A stretch of DNA of 64,000 nt from Vagococcus fluvialis bH819 (GCF_900163795.1 NZ_FWFD01000008.1:186001-250000); one strand, 5' to 3'; shown: positions 37,369 through 46,032, counted from the stretch's first letter. Program-made: numbers and translations. The notes: a model not told the origin generated them from the letters alone.

Positions 37369-38019
37369 TTATACCCCTGTAGAACTTTGATACATTTCTA
37401 TATCAAATAATTTAAATGCTAAAATAATTAAAGGTATTAAAAATAACACTATTTGAACGGTTACATTTTTAATAGAACACCACTTTAATTTCCTTTTATC
37501 CTTTTTAGATATTTTTCCTTTGAGTTTTTTATTTGGTTTCTCTTTACTTAATTCTGATTGAACAAATTTTTTGAAATCTAAATCTGTGTGATTTTCATGA
37601 TTCTCTAGAATATTTTCATATTCTTCTTTAATATCTTCAAAATCAGACATACCAAAGTAATTATCTCCAAGTATTTTCGATTTCACTTTAATTTCTAATT
37701 TTGATAGCTCCAAATAACATTTTCTAAAATCCTGTGCCTCTTCATTATAGCCAGCCTTATATTGAAATATATTTACACTCGGGAGTACTGCAGAAATCAT
37801 TGACGCCCATATTGAGATTTTGAAACCATCAGGATAAGACAAGTTTAAAAAAGTCATCACGGCAAGAGCACCTGAATAATAAATCAAATAATAATTTAAT
37901 CTTTTATTTTTATTTTTTCTATCTAATTCTGCATCCATTCTTACCTTTTTGGTTACCCAAACATTATCGTCTGACCACTTTTTAAGTTCTTCTTTTAAAA
38001 TATTATTACTTTCTTCCAA
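37369..38019 (-). CDS. SLATT-like membrane effector partner of the reverse transcriptase
   Basis: A 216-residue protein with two adjacent membrane helices (about residues 40-62, LIYYSGALAVMTFLNL, and 70-90, ISIWASMISAVLPSVNIFQ), a soluble charged stretch with KAGYNEEAQDFRKCYLELSKLEIKV, and a third C-terminal helix (VTVQIVLFLIPLIILAFKLF). This is the SLATT layout (SLATT_5-like), predicted to form pores and kill the infected cell. It starts at TTG 38019, 11 bases after AAAAGGAG. It sits between the ncRNA and the RT, with the RT start coupled to its stop. Confidence 0.8.
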   Translation of the reverse strand: MEESNNILKEELKKWSDDNVWVTKKVRMDAELDRKNKNKRLNYYLIYYSGALAVMTFLNLSYPDGFKISIWASMISAVLPSVNIFQYKAGYNEEAQDFRKCYLELSKLEIKVKSKILGDNYFGMSDFEDIKEEYENILENHENHTDLDFKKFVQSELSKEKPNKKLKGKISKKDKRKLKWCSIKNVTVQIVLFLIPLIILAFKLFDIEMYQSSTGV

Positions 38020-38040
38020 TTTAAATAACACTCCTTTTAA

Positions 38041-38180
38041 AAAACAGCTGAGAGAGGGCTTTTAATTTTAACTATAAGTACTAAGTCCAATAACAATATC
38101 AATAAAATGATATTGTCTTAATAAGTGATGTGAGTATATTGTAAATTATCTTTTACAATACCAATGTTCTCTCTCAGCTA
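38041..38180 (-). ncRNA. structured ncRNA of the SLATT-RT system
   Basis: Between the integrase stop and the SLATT gene lie about 140 non-coding bases. Outer arms AGCTGAGAGAG (38179-38169) and CTCTCTCAGCT (38056-38046) form a perfect 11-bp terminal stem, followed by GTTTTTT. Inside are two hairpins: GTATTGTAAA/TTTACAATAtAC (loop AGATAA) and ACAATATCA/TGATATTGT (loop TTTTAT). A single-stranded stretch follows with ACTTAGTACTTA, one and two-thirds copies of a 7-mer. Terminal complementary arms around stem-loops upstream of an RT are the layout of retron and DRT template RNAs. Confidence 0.75.
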
Positions 38181-39467
38181 TTACCATTTTAACATTGTCT
38201 TCGGAAATTTAAAATCCAAATAATCCACCATACATTTTATACGTTCTGAGGAAGGATTTACATAGTATCTTTCCGTCATAGAAATACTAGAATGCCCCAA
38301 CGCCTCACTTACAAGTTCTAAAGGCATATGGTTATTCAACAATCTTGTTCCAAACGTGTGCCTTAGTATATGAAGATTGAAGTACCTTACGTCAGGATAC
38401 CTACTAACTACATCCTTCATAAACAACTGCCACTTTTGACTAATGGAATGTGGAGCATACGGTTGACCTAATTTGTTCTTAGTTTCAGGTATAAATAATG
38501 GATACGTAGCATTCCATGTAATCGTATCCCTATTCTTTTCAGTAAATTTATTACGAATTTCAATTTGTTCTTGGATAAGTTCTTTTAACTCATCCGAAAT
38601 ATAAACTTCCCGAGACTTCCCGTTCTTAGGTGTATCTATAACCAGTCTCTTTTCTTTTGATGAATTAATACTTTTATCAATTGTAATCACATTCCTACTA
38701 AAATCAAAGCTACTATTAATATCAAGAGCTATTAACTCTCCCCTTCTCATACCTGTATTAAGGGCTAAAAATACGAATAATCCCCACGACAAATTAACTT
38801 TAAAAGCCTCTTCTATAATGACTTCTGTTTCATATTTACTAAAATAATCAACTTTTTTATTTTTTGAATTATCTCTTTTCTTAAGAGCTGTAGGTAAACT
38901 TAATTCATATTGTCTAACAGGATTAGAAATTATTACTTTCTTTGATACAGCATAATCAAATATCTTTATAAGAATAGCTGAATATTTTCTAACCGTTTCT
39001 TGACTTAATTCTTGGTTACGCTTTTTACCATTTCTAACATCATTGAACCTTAATTTCTTATAAAAACCATCGAGCAAATCATGGTCAATATCTTTAACAG
39101 GTATAGTTCCAATTTCTTGGAGGATATATTTAATTTTAATTACAGCTTCTTCTCTTCCCCTGTTAGAAATATACTCATCATTAAACCGTTCTTTTTCCCA
39201 AACTTTATAAAAGTTCCTAAACAGAGGATTGTCTGTATTAGATAATCCACCTAATAGTAGATGTTCCCCATTCGCCACAAATTCATCAATTTGCCTTTCA
39301 ATATCAATCCTAGCTTTGTTTTCAGTAAGTTCCTTAGATGAGAACGTCTTAGCCTTAGTTTTTTGTCCATTAGTCAACAAGAAAACAGGTTGCATGTAAT
39401 AAGAACCCGATTTCCTTTGAACAATTTTAGGTGTATTAGCCAAAACATCTATCGTTTTTTGTTCCAT
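38181..39467 (-). CDS. int: tyrosine integrase of island 1
   Basis: A 428-residue phage/ICE-type tyrosine recombinase. An N-terminal arm-binding-like region (1-75) and a SAM-like core-binding domain (80-190) precede the catalytic domain. Active-site residues are R241 (TGMRRGEL), H366 and R369 (HILRHTFGTRL), H392 (LGHSS) and Y401 (TERYY). It probably recombines the groEL-tail core described above. It lies about 2.3 kb from the left att copy, with the RT cassette in between. A second, broken copy about 88% identical by eye lies at 55181. Confidence 0.93.
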   Translation of the reverse strand: MEQKTIDVLANTPKIVQRKSGSYYMQPVFLLTNGQKTKAKTFSSKELTENKARIDIERQIDEFVANGEHLLLGGLSNTDNPLFRNFYKVWEKERFNDEYISNRGREEAVIKIKYILQEIGTIPVKDIDHDLLDGFYKKLRFNDVRNGKKRNQELSQETVRKYSAILIKIFDYAVSKKVIISNPVRQYELSLPTALKKRDNSKNKKVDYFSKYETEVIIEEAFKVNLSWGLFVFLALNTGMRRGELIALDINSSFDFSRNVITIDKSINSSKEKRLVIDTPKNGKSREVYISDELKELIQEQIEIRNKFTEKNRDTITWNATYPLFIPETKNKLGQPYAPHSISQKWQLFMKDVVSRYPDVRYFNLHILRHTFGTRLLNNHMPLELVSEALGHSSISMTERYYVNPSSERIKCMVDYLDFKFPKTMLKW

Positions 39468-39544
39468 AGACTACCTCCTATCCTTTACTACTATTAATTT
39501 AATGATACCAAATATCCCAAATATTACGAGAAGAAATTTAGGAT

Positions 39545-39573
39545 TTGACTTAAGTTCTGAACGAAGCTATCAT
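39545..39573 (+). promoter_or_regulatory. promoter of the 149-residue gene
   Basis: TTGACT, 17 bases, TATCAT. It lies in the 138-base gap between the divergent integrase and the next gene and points to the latter. Confidence 0.7.
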
Positions 39574-39605
39574 CTGACCAACACTTACAGAAAGAGGTTT
39601 TAACT

Positions 39606-40055
39606 ATGACTAAACAAGAAAAAAAACTAAGTGCAACAGCAATGATGAGACAAGCTATCCCACCTATCTTAAAAGAAAAATTTAAGGATGGTGCTACGTT
39701 TGATGAATTATGGAATGAACTGCTAAAAGATAAAGAGTTAGGTAAATTAATGATAAATTGTGATAAGAAACCTAGATACGGTCTGCTCCAAGGTTTGACA
39801 AATCGTATAAAAGATAATAAGGAAGAAAATATTTCCCTAATAAAAAAATCTGATGGTAAAAATTACTACATCTATTACGACAACACCATCCAAAAAATAA
39901 CAAAACTAACAGAGAACTACCTTTCATCTATTACTACGATAACTTTAGATGAGGAAACAAAGCTTACTAAAGAAACGGAAAAACTGCTAAAAGAACATCA
40001 ATCTTTAATAAAAAAATTAAATAATTTAAACCAAAATTTGATTGCTATAAAATAA
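39606..40055 (+). CDS. hypothetical protein with HTH-like N-terminus and coiled-coil tail
   Basis: A 149-residue protein of no recognised family. Residues 10-75 (SATAMMRQAIPPILKEKFKDG...LWNELLKD...YGLLQGLTNRIK) resemble a small winged-helix of the HARE/HB1 type seen in restriction and chromatin proteins, a weak likeness. Residues 115-149 (LTKETEKLLKEHQSLIKKLNNLNQNL) form a coiled coil. It is divergent from the integrase and may regulate it, as excisionase-side genes often do. Confidence 0.6.
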   Translation: MTKQEKKLSATAMMRQAIPPILKEKFKDGATFDELWNELLKDKELGKLMINCDKKPRYGLLQGLTNRIKDNKEENISLIKKSDGKNYYIYYDNTIQKITKLTENYLSSITTITLDEETKLTKETEKLLKEHQSLIKKLNNLNQNLIAIK

Positions 40056-40131
40056 AAAATCTACTTCCCCATCGTTGAAAAATATTTTTATCTGAAAATG
40101 GTTATTATACCTACATAGGAGGATGATAATC

Positions 40132-40740
40132 ATGGAACAAAAACAAACGATAAAAATAGGTTATGGGAGAGTTTTTACAACCGATAAGCAAGATGCAAGT
40201 CTAGAAAATCAGAGGGATTTATTAAAAAAATATGGATGTGAAAAAATATTTTTTGAAAAAAGTTCAGGGCGTAACGACGATAGAAAGGAATTTAAAAAAT
40301 GCATTAAGCGGTGTAAATCATTAGCTAAAACAAATAAAGTGATTTTAGTGGTGGTAAAATCTGATAGGCTTAGCCGAAAATTTTCCACCTTAGTAAACAC
40401 GGTAAATGAGCTAAACGAAGATAATATTGCTTTTAAATCCCTAACAGAAAGCTTTGATACGTCAACAATCGAGGGTAAATTAATGTTTAATATTCTAAGT
40501 TCTTTTGCCGAATACGAAGTCAGTCAAACGAGGGAAAGGATTAAAATGGGTATGGCTAAAGCTAAAAAGGATGGAAAATTAATAGGCAAACAAAGGAATA
40601 TGGAGCGAGAAAACAAGGTCATTTCCATGTACAAAAATCGTAGCAACACTATTGAGTTCATAGCTAAAAGTAATAATATAACAACAAGAACGGTATATAA
40701 TATTGCGAAAAGGCATCACGTTTCAAGAAAAGCAGATTAA
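40132..40740 (+). CDS. serine recombinase (resolvase family) lacking the catalytic serine
   Basis: A 202-residue resolvase/invertase-like protein. The N-terminal domain reads GYGRVFTTDKQDASLENQ where active members have YARVSTxxQ. Position 15 is Phe (codon TTT), one base from Ser TCT. Other active-site parts remain: SDRLSRKF, FNILSSFAEYE and RTRERI-like SQTRERIKMGM. A C-terminal HTH follows (NTIEFIAKSNNITTRTVYNIAKRH). Either it no longer cuts DNA and serves as a DNA-binding regulator, or it is newly decayed. ATG 40132 follows AGGAGG. Confidence 0.85.
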   Translation: MEQKQTIKIGYGRVFTTDKQDASLENQRDLLKKYGCEKIFFEKSSGRNDDRKEFKKCIKRCKSLAKTNKVILVVVKSDRLSRKFSTLVNTVNELNEDNIAFKSLTESFDTSTIEGKLMFNILSSFAEYEVSQTRERIKMGMAKAKKDGKLIGKQRNMERENKVISMYKNRSNTIEFIAKSNNITTRTVYNIAKRHHVSRKAD

Positions 40741-40753
40741 TAAAAAGAAAGAC

Positions 40754-40782
40754 TTGAACCACTAAAACATAGAAGGTATAAT
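40754..40782 (+). promoter_or_regulatory. strong promoter before the LysM gene leader
   Basis: TTGAAC, 17 bases, TATAAT, a near-consensus sigma-A promoter 210 bases upstream of the LysM protein gene. Confidence 0.8.
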
Positions 40783-40789
40783 ATAATAG

Positions 40790-40945
40790 AAGTTGGGGTA
40801 TCAGATAAATATATAAGAAATATATGAGTAGTTCAGTTCACTATGTAATCAAAATAAATAACAAACTGTAAAGTGGTCGTTAACATTGAGTTTCTAAAAT
40901 GTTAATAGCTGCTTTTTTTGTTGTGTCCTGAACTACTCCCTATTT
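40790..40945 (+). ncRNA. leader RNA with internal terminator upstream of the LysM gene
   Basis: The transcript from the promoter above contains TTAACATT/AATGTTAA (a hairpin at 40878-40903) followed by GCTGCTTTTTTTG, a likely terminator. Flanking arms GAGTAGTTCAG (about 40827) and CTGAACTACTC (about 40928) can pair over 11 bases and would enclose the terminator. This looks like an attenuator with an alternative fold, or a small RNA of about 115 bases. No known riboswitch class was recognised. Confidence 0.5.
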
Positions 40946-40991
40946 CATCTGAAATTATCCTTAAATTTATTAAAGAAAAGGAGTTTTTAAT

Positions 40992-43202
40992 TTGGAATCA
41001 AGAAGAGATTATCGTAAATTAATGAACATCAAGAAACGCAACAAAACTTACGCAAAAATGACAATTTTGGGGGCATTGGGATTAGGTGTGGCGTTAACTA
41101 ATTCAACAACAACTCAAGCAGCCGAACGTGAATGGACTGCTAACACAAGCACCACCATTAAGCAAGGCGATACGGAATACAAAATTGTTTGGGGCGACAC
41201 TCTAAGCCTTATTAGCCGAGATTCAGGCATTACAATGGACACATTGGCAACTTTAAATAACATCTTAAACCAAGACCTTATTTTCGAGGGTAACATTTTG
41301 ACGTTTGGCAACGGTTCAACAGCAGTCGTTAAAGACAATCAAGGCAATGTTATTGCAGAAACACCTTTAACGGATGCTGATAAGTCAGGTATTAAGGAAG
41401 CTCAAAACAAGGCTACAAACAACAATACTAACTCTAGTAATGCAAATAGCTCTTCTACTAAAACTAATGGAACAGCTACAAATACAAATACTACTAAAGG
41501 CAATAACAATAGTGGCGTAATCAATACGGTTAAACCTGTTAAACCAACTGAAAATGGTAATGGTGGAACTAATACAACTAAACCTACTAACCCAACAACG
41601 CCAGTTAAACCCGTTGACCCAATCAAGCCAGTTGACCCAATTAAACCTGTGGAAAAAGAGTTCACAATCACAGTAAACCATGTGGCAGAGGATGGAACAG
41701 TGTTAAGCAAAGAAACTAGAAAAGCCAAAGAAAATACGACAGTTGAAACTAAAGCTTTGGACTTCACTGACCGTAATTATGAACTTATTGGGGAACCTGT
41801 TCAAACAATCAATGTTAAAGAAGATGCTACAATCACTTTTAAATACAAGAAAGTGGATACTACTAAACCCGAAGTTGAGAAGGTTAGCGTAAGCATCAAA
41901 CATATTGGCGACGATGGGAAAGTTCTTTCAACAGAAACACGTAAAGCAGAAAAAGGAAGTACAGTTAAAGCGGATGCGAAAGACTTCACAAATGAGGGTT
42001 ATGTATTAAATGACGAAATCTCTAAATCTGTAAAAGCTCCTGAAGGTGCTGAAATTAAATTCAATTACCGTAAAATTGAAACATCAACAAACGAAGATGT
42101 GTTCAAAACTGTCAACGTGGATACTCAAGGTAAAGTCCTAGGACAAACAGTTGATACAATCAAATACGTAGAGGTTTCACGTAAAGTTGATAAATCGGTA
42201 GAAAAACTAGAGAACGGCAAAACTATAACAACCCATACGACAACAATCGTTTGGGAATTAAAAGACGTTTATGCGCCAAAACACACTGAAGAAAACCAAA
42301 CAAAAGTTTTAGACGAAAGTGGCAACTTCTTAGGCGACAAAATTCCTGATGGCTACAAAGAAATCACACGCAAAACAGAAGATAATAAAACAACAGCTGC
42401 GAACGGCGATACACACACAATTCATTTAACAACCATCATTGTTAAGAAAGACCAGCCTACAACAGGTGGAGTCATTGAGGGTGAATGGAATGGCGTTCAT
42501 TACGGAGCATTAGGAAATTCAGGTCAAACATTTGGAACTAAAGCAGAAGCAGACGAGTGGGCTTTCTTCAACAATCCTACGGGGAATCAAAAATACTCAA
42601 CTTGGCAAGTACGTATGGCAGGAACAAACGAAATTCGATGGACGGTAGATTTTGCTAAACCAGTTGAACCAACCAACGAAGACCGTTTCGTAACCGTAAA
42701 CAAAGACACAAAAGGCAATATTTTACCCGATGATTTCGATGTAAACAAATACACAGAAGTTGGTTCACAAGTAGATAACGGTGTGAAAGAAACCTTAGCA
42801 AACGGGAACACTATCACGACTTACACGACAACAATCACATGGGAATTAAAAGACGTTCACGTTCCAGAAATAATCCACACCTACGAAACGTTAGTAGTAG
42901 ACCAAAACGGAACATTCTTAGGAGGAGTAATCCCTAATGGTTATTCAGAAGTAAGTCGTTCAACGGAAGATAAAACAATTCCACAAGCAAATGGCGACAC
43001 ATTGATTAACCACATTACAACCATTGTAGTGAAAAAAGACCAAGCACCAGTCTTACCACATGACATTGGAAACAGTGGCAAACAATTTGACACACGTATG
43101 GAGGCACATAATTGGGCAATGGATAACCATCCTGAAGGAATGGCAGGAGCTTATGGAGTTCGCCAAATGGAAAATGGAAAATATACAGTAGATTTCATGT
43201 AA
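40992..43202 (+). CDS. secreted LysM-MucBP repeat protein
   Basis: A 736-residue extracellular protein starting at TTG 40992 after AAAAGGAG. A signal peptide ends TTTQAAE (about 44). One LysM domain follows (about 62-106: EYKIVWGDTLSLISRDSGIT...), which would hold it on peptidoglycan. Next are an Asn/Thr/Pro linker with DPIKPV repeats, two MucBP-like domains (about 221-287 and 294-360), and two copies of a 185-residue unit ending GNSGxxF..A..WA..N and TVDF. It has no LPxTG motif. The base composition is visibly richer in G+C than its neighbours. It may mediate adhesion or phage/surface exclusion; function unknown. Confidence 0.82.
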   Translation: MESRRDYRKLMNIKKRNKTYAKMTILGALGLGVALTNSTTTQAAEREWTANTSTTIKQGDTEYKIVWGDTLSLISRDSGITMDTLATLNNILNQDLIFEGNILTFGNGSTAVVKDNQGNVIAETPLTDADKSGIKEAQNKATNNNTNSSNANSSSTKTNGTATNTNTTKGNNNSGVINTVKPVKPTENGNGGTNTTKPTNPTTPVKPVDPIKPVDPIKPVEKEFTITVNHVAEDGTVLSKETRKAKENTTVETKALDFTDRNYELIGEPVQTINVKEDATITFKYKKVDTTKPEVEKVSVSIKHIGDDGKVLSTETRKAEKGSTVKADAKDFTNEGYVLNDEISKSVKAPEGAEIKFNYRKIETSTNEDVFKTVNVDTQGKVLGQTVDTIKYVEVSRKVDKSVEKLENGKTITTHTTTIVWELKDVYAPKHTEENQTKVLDESGNFLGDKIPDGYKEITRKTEDNKTTAANGDTHTIHLTTIIVKKDQPTTGGVIEGEWNGVHYGALGNSGQTFGTKAEADEWAFFNNPTGNQKYSTWQVRMAGTNEIRWTVDFAKPVEPTNEDRFVTVNKDTKGNILPDDFDVNKYTEVGSQVDNGVKETLANGNTITTYTTTITWELKDVHVPEIIHTYETLVVDQNGTFLGGVIPNGYSEVSRSTEDKTIPQANGDTLINHITTIVVKKDQAPVLPHDIGNSGKQFDTRMEAHNWAMDNHPEGMAGAYGVRQMENGKYTVDFM

Positions 43203-44244
43203 GAAACCTGAACTACCCTTCACACGAGGGGTAGTTTTTTCTTTACCCCTTTCCACCGATTCTACCAAAACCAAGGGTGACCCTGACCAAAGAAACAAGG
43301 TCATACAGACTTGAAAATTCTACAGTTAGATGTGAACCTCCAGTAAAAATAACAACCTTACTATAAAATAATTATTCAAGAATATGATTACAGAAGGATT
43401 TAACTCATCTTCTTCTCCGTAAAAAGATAACAGAAACTTTATTTCAGAATCGTTTTTAAGGGGTCTAAGAGGCTTCCTGACGCGTTTGAATCACTCTTTA
43501 GTATATTTGTATCATCTGAGTCCAAAAGGCGACAGAACGCGAGACAGGCACTTTAGAAAACGAACGTTAAATATCTTTGTGAAATAAGGAGTTTATTTTC
43601 GAGGAAGTAATTATCCCTTATTTTCCCCACCCTTCTCCTTCACGAAAAATAATTTTATTTGGAGGAGGAAGTAAATATTCCATTGTTTAAAGGAATCCTA
43701 ATCCCACGCCAAATATTTTTTTATAGAAGGAGGTTCTTGTTTGCCAACAATTTACAAAAAATGGGAAAATATTCCTTTAAACATCGCAAGAAAACAGATG
43801 ATACAAGACGTGATGCTTCTTTGAAATAAGATGTTATACTATATTTAAGAGTCATTAAAAAACTATAAATTTGGGAGCCTCTCTGTAGACTTGTCCCCCG
43901 TCCCATCCTATTACTCCTACTCCAAGATATTAGATATTAGATATTAGAATAAGATACATAGATAGGATAAGTAGAAGGAATAAGGAAGAGAAGTAAGAAT
44001 AATCCCTTAGAAAAAGAATCCTAATTTCCCACAAGTAAAATAAAACCCTAGATAAACTATTGGTCTACTACGATTGATAGTTTATTTTTTTATAAATTCA
44101 GCGGATGATAAAGAGGAACTGATTAACTAGTGCAGAAGAGGTATCATTAACTTAACGATGAGCTCCCCCACCTCATCAAATAAACTACCTAAACAATAAT
44201 AAGCAAACAGCAGAAAGAGCGTGATAAAACAGGAGGAAGATAAA
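43203..44244. other. gene-poor 1-kb stretch of island 1
   Basis: After the terminator at 43211 there is no convincing gene. A 30-codon basic frame (TTG 43737 to 43829, ending KHRKKTDDTRRDASLK) sits 3 bases after AAGGAGG, too close to be a normal site. TAGATAT is repeated three times in tandem at about 43925-43949. Several AGGAGG-like runs without frames suggest decayed genes. It may be a degraded plasmid or element backbone. Confidence 0.4.
43211..43241 (+). terminator. terminator of the LysM gene
   Basis: AACTACCC and GGGTAGTT pair around TTCACACGAG-type loop and are followed by TTTT. Confidence 0.85.
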
Positions 44245-44436
44245 ATGGAATTAAATCAAAAAATAAAACTATTAAAGGAAACAGAGCTCCTACTGCAAGT
44301 AAGGTATGAGGACATACAGGAGGAACTAAACATCTTAGCAGAAAGGATAGCGTGCCTCCAACAGGATAAGGTATTAATCACTCAGCAACTAAACTTAACA
44401 CAGTTAAACATTGAAGATTCAAAGGGTATCCCCTAA
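44245..44436 (+). CDS. small coiled-coil protein, unknown
   Basis: A 63-residue protein, nearly all one heptad helix (ELNQKIKLLKETELLLQVRYEDIQ...). ATG 44245 follows AGGAGGAAGATAAA, the same 14-base start region as the gene at 44732. It may be a helper of plasmid or element maintenance, but nothing identifies it. Confidence 0.6.
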   Translation: MELNQKIKLLKETELLLQVRYEDIQEELNILAERIACLQQDKVLITQQLNLTQLNIEDSKGIP

Positions 44437-44731
44437 CCCCTTACTTAGTATTCTCACCCAGCGTGACCCCTTTTTTTAAGTAAAAAAGTGCAATCAAACT
44501 GCAAAACCCTAACAAAAAATGTTCTAATAAAATAAATCTTCACTTTATTTTTTTACCAAAATAACTGCAATAGTATGAAAACTATACATCCTAAAAACTT
44601 TATTATTATATATTGAAAAACTGCAACGACTTGAAATGAAAGTCAGCTGAAAATGGTTAATACAGATGTTAGCACCTACAATTTTTCCACAAAATTATAA
44701 CGGTAGCTTGTACAAAAAGGAGGAAGATAAA

Positions 44732-45571
44732 ATGGCAATAAATGAAGATGGAACATTCAACTTTAAAGTTGACGAAACACCCTTACTAACCGAGGCTTCA
44801 GGTTCACTTAAAAATACGTTCACAGACCCCGAGCAAACAGAAATACCAAGCAACATGTGGAAGAAAACTTACAGGAGGACTAACCAAAATGAACTAACTA
44901 ACATTATTAAAGACGCCACTATTACACAAAGTAGCTTAATAAGATTAATAGGTTCTTATTCAACAAAGATGCTATCCAGTCTAAAGATTGATAAATCTTT
45001 AACCAGTGGTATAGAACATCGACCAAGCAAAGTATTCTACAACAATAACCTAAACATAAATCAAGCACTAACTAATGATATGTTGAGCTACATCCCCTAT
45101 TCTCTTAACTATCTTAATTCTATTAGTGAAGATACAAACAATAAACTCTACCTTGATAATTTCACAATTTTTAACAATAATCTTTATTTCACAATTTTTT
45201 TAAACGAAGAATATTCTATAGCAACAGAATGCATATACTTGGAGCAAAAAGATATTCTAACTAACCATATACAAACTTTAAAGACTGATACTAATCTATT
45301 AAAAATTTTTATTACGGATACCTTTAATACCAAATCCGCTTTAGACATGTTAACCGCTAACTTAAAAGAAGATTTCATTTTCGTAACGCTTAACAAGTCA
45401 TTTAAAGTGATGTATCTGAGCATCCATTCACAAGATACAAAAATACAGTTCAACAAGCAAAGCTTGCAAAAAATAACAGATAAAAAACAACGCTACCAAG
45501 ATACAGAATTGTATGAGCTTATTAAAGAAAAATACGAATTCAAACGAAACATAATTCCATGTAAAAAATAA
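44732..45571 (+). CDS. hypothetical island protein, 279 residues
   Basis: A soluble protein of unknown family. It starts at ATG 44732 after AGGAGGAAGATAAA. Visible features are an acidic N-terminus with TEIPSNMWKKTYRR, Asn- and Ser-rich middle parts, and a basic C-terminus (KEKYEFKRNIIPCKK). No catalytic motif was found. It shares its start context with the gene at 44245, so the two may come from one ancestral plasmid-like module. Confidence 0.6.
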   Translation: MAINEDGTFNFKVDETPLLTEASGSLKNTFTDPEQTEIPSNMWKKTYRRTNQNELTNIIKDATITQSSLIRLIGSYSTKMLSSLKIDKSLTSGIEHRPSKVFYNNNLNINQALTNDMLSYIPYSLNYLNSISEDTNNKLYLDNFTIFNNNLYFTIFLNEEYSIATECIYLEQKDILTNHIQTLKTDTNLLKIFITDTFNTKSALDMLTANLKEDFIFVTLNKSFKVMYLSIHSQDTKIQFNKQSLQKITDKKQRYQDTELYELIKEKYEFKRNIIPCKK

Positions 45572-45747
45572 CTAACCATAAAAAGAAACTAATAAACAAA
45601 GTAATAAATACCTTAATGTTAGAAACAGTGTTAGAAATCAGAGTGTCTATTCCTAGCACAATCACACTATTTTAAAAGCAATATGAGAATTTAAACAAGC
45701 TGATAAACCTAAGATGGTTTGTCATAAAAAATACAGGGGGAGATAAC

Positions 45748-46032
45748 ATGGCACACAGTACCAACGGAAGAAAAGAAATTGAACGGGTGTTTTTCAAATA
45801 CACTGAACTCTATGCAAAACTTTTAAGCAGAGACAGCAAATTAACAGATACGCAACGCTTAAATCTTATCGAGAAATTCGAAATGGGTCATATGATAGCG
45901 GAATATTTTTACTTCCACAAACAAGCAATATTAGAGACAGACATAATTTTTGTGGCGGTAAAAAACTCTTTAAAGAGTTTGGAAGATGCTTACCAACAAT
46001 TCAACAAAAAAAAAGTAACAAAAAATAGGTAA
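45748..46032 (+). CDS. small hypothetical protein, 94 residues
   Basis: An all-helical 94-residue protein (RKEIERVFFKYTELYAKLLSRDSKL..., EMGHMIAEYFYFHKQAI) after GGGGGAG. It has no membrane segment and no family known to me. It lies 160 bases before the short integrase gene and may be part of the same module. Confidence 0.55.
   Translation: MAHSTNGRKEIERVFFKYTELYAKLLSRDSKLTDTQRLNLIEKFEMGHMIAEYFYFHKQAILETDIIFVAVKNSLKSLEDAYQQFNKKKVTKNR

Noticed and set aside
41385-42817. Several minus-strand frames inside the LysM gene
   Set aside because: They are shadows of the repetitive coding sequence and lack start signals.
43721-43906. 61-codon minus-strand frame in the gene-poor tract
   Set aside because: No ribosome binding site and no recognisable sequence; the stretch seems non-coding or decayed.
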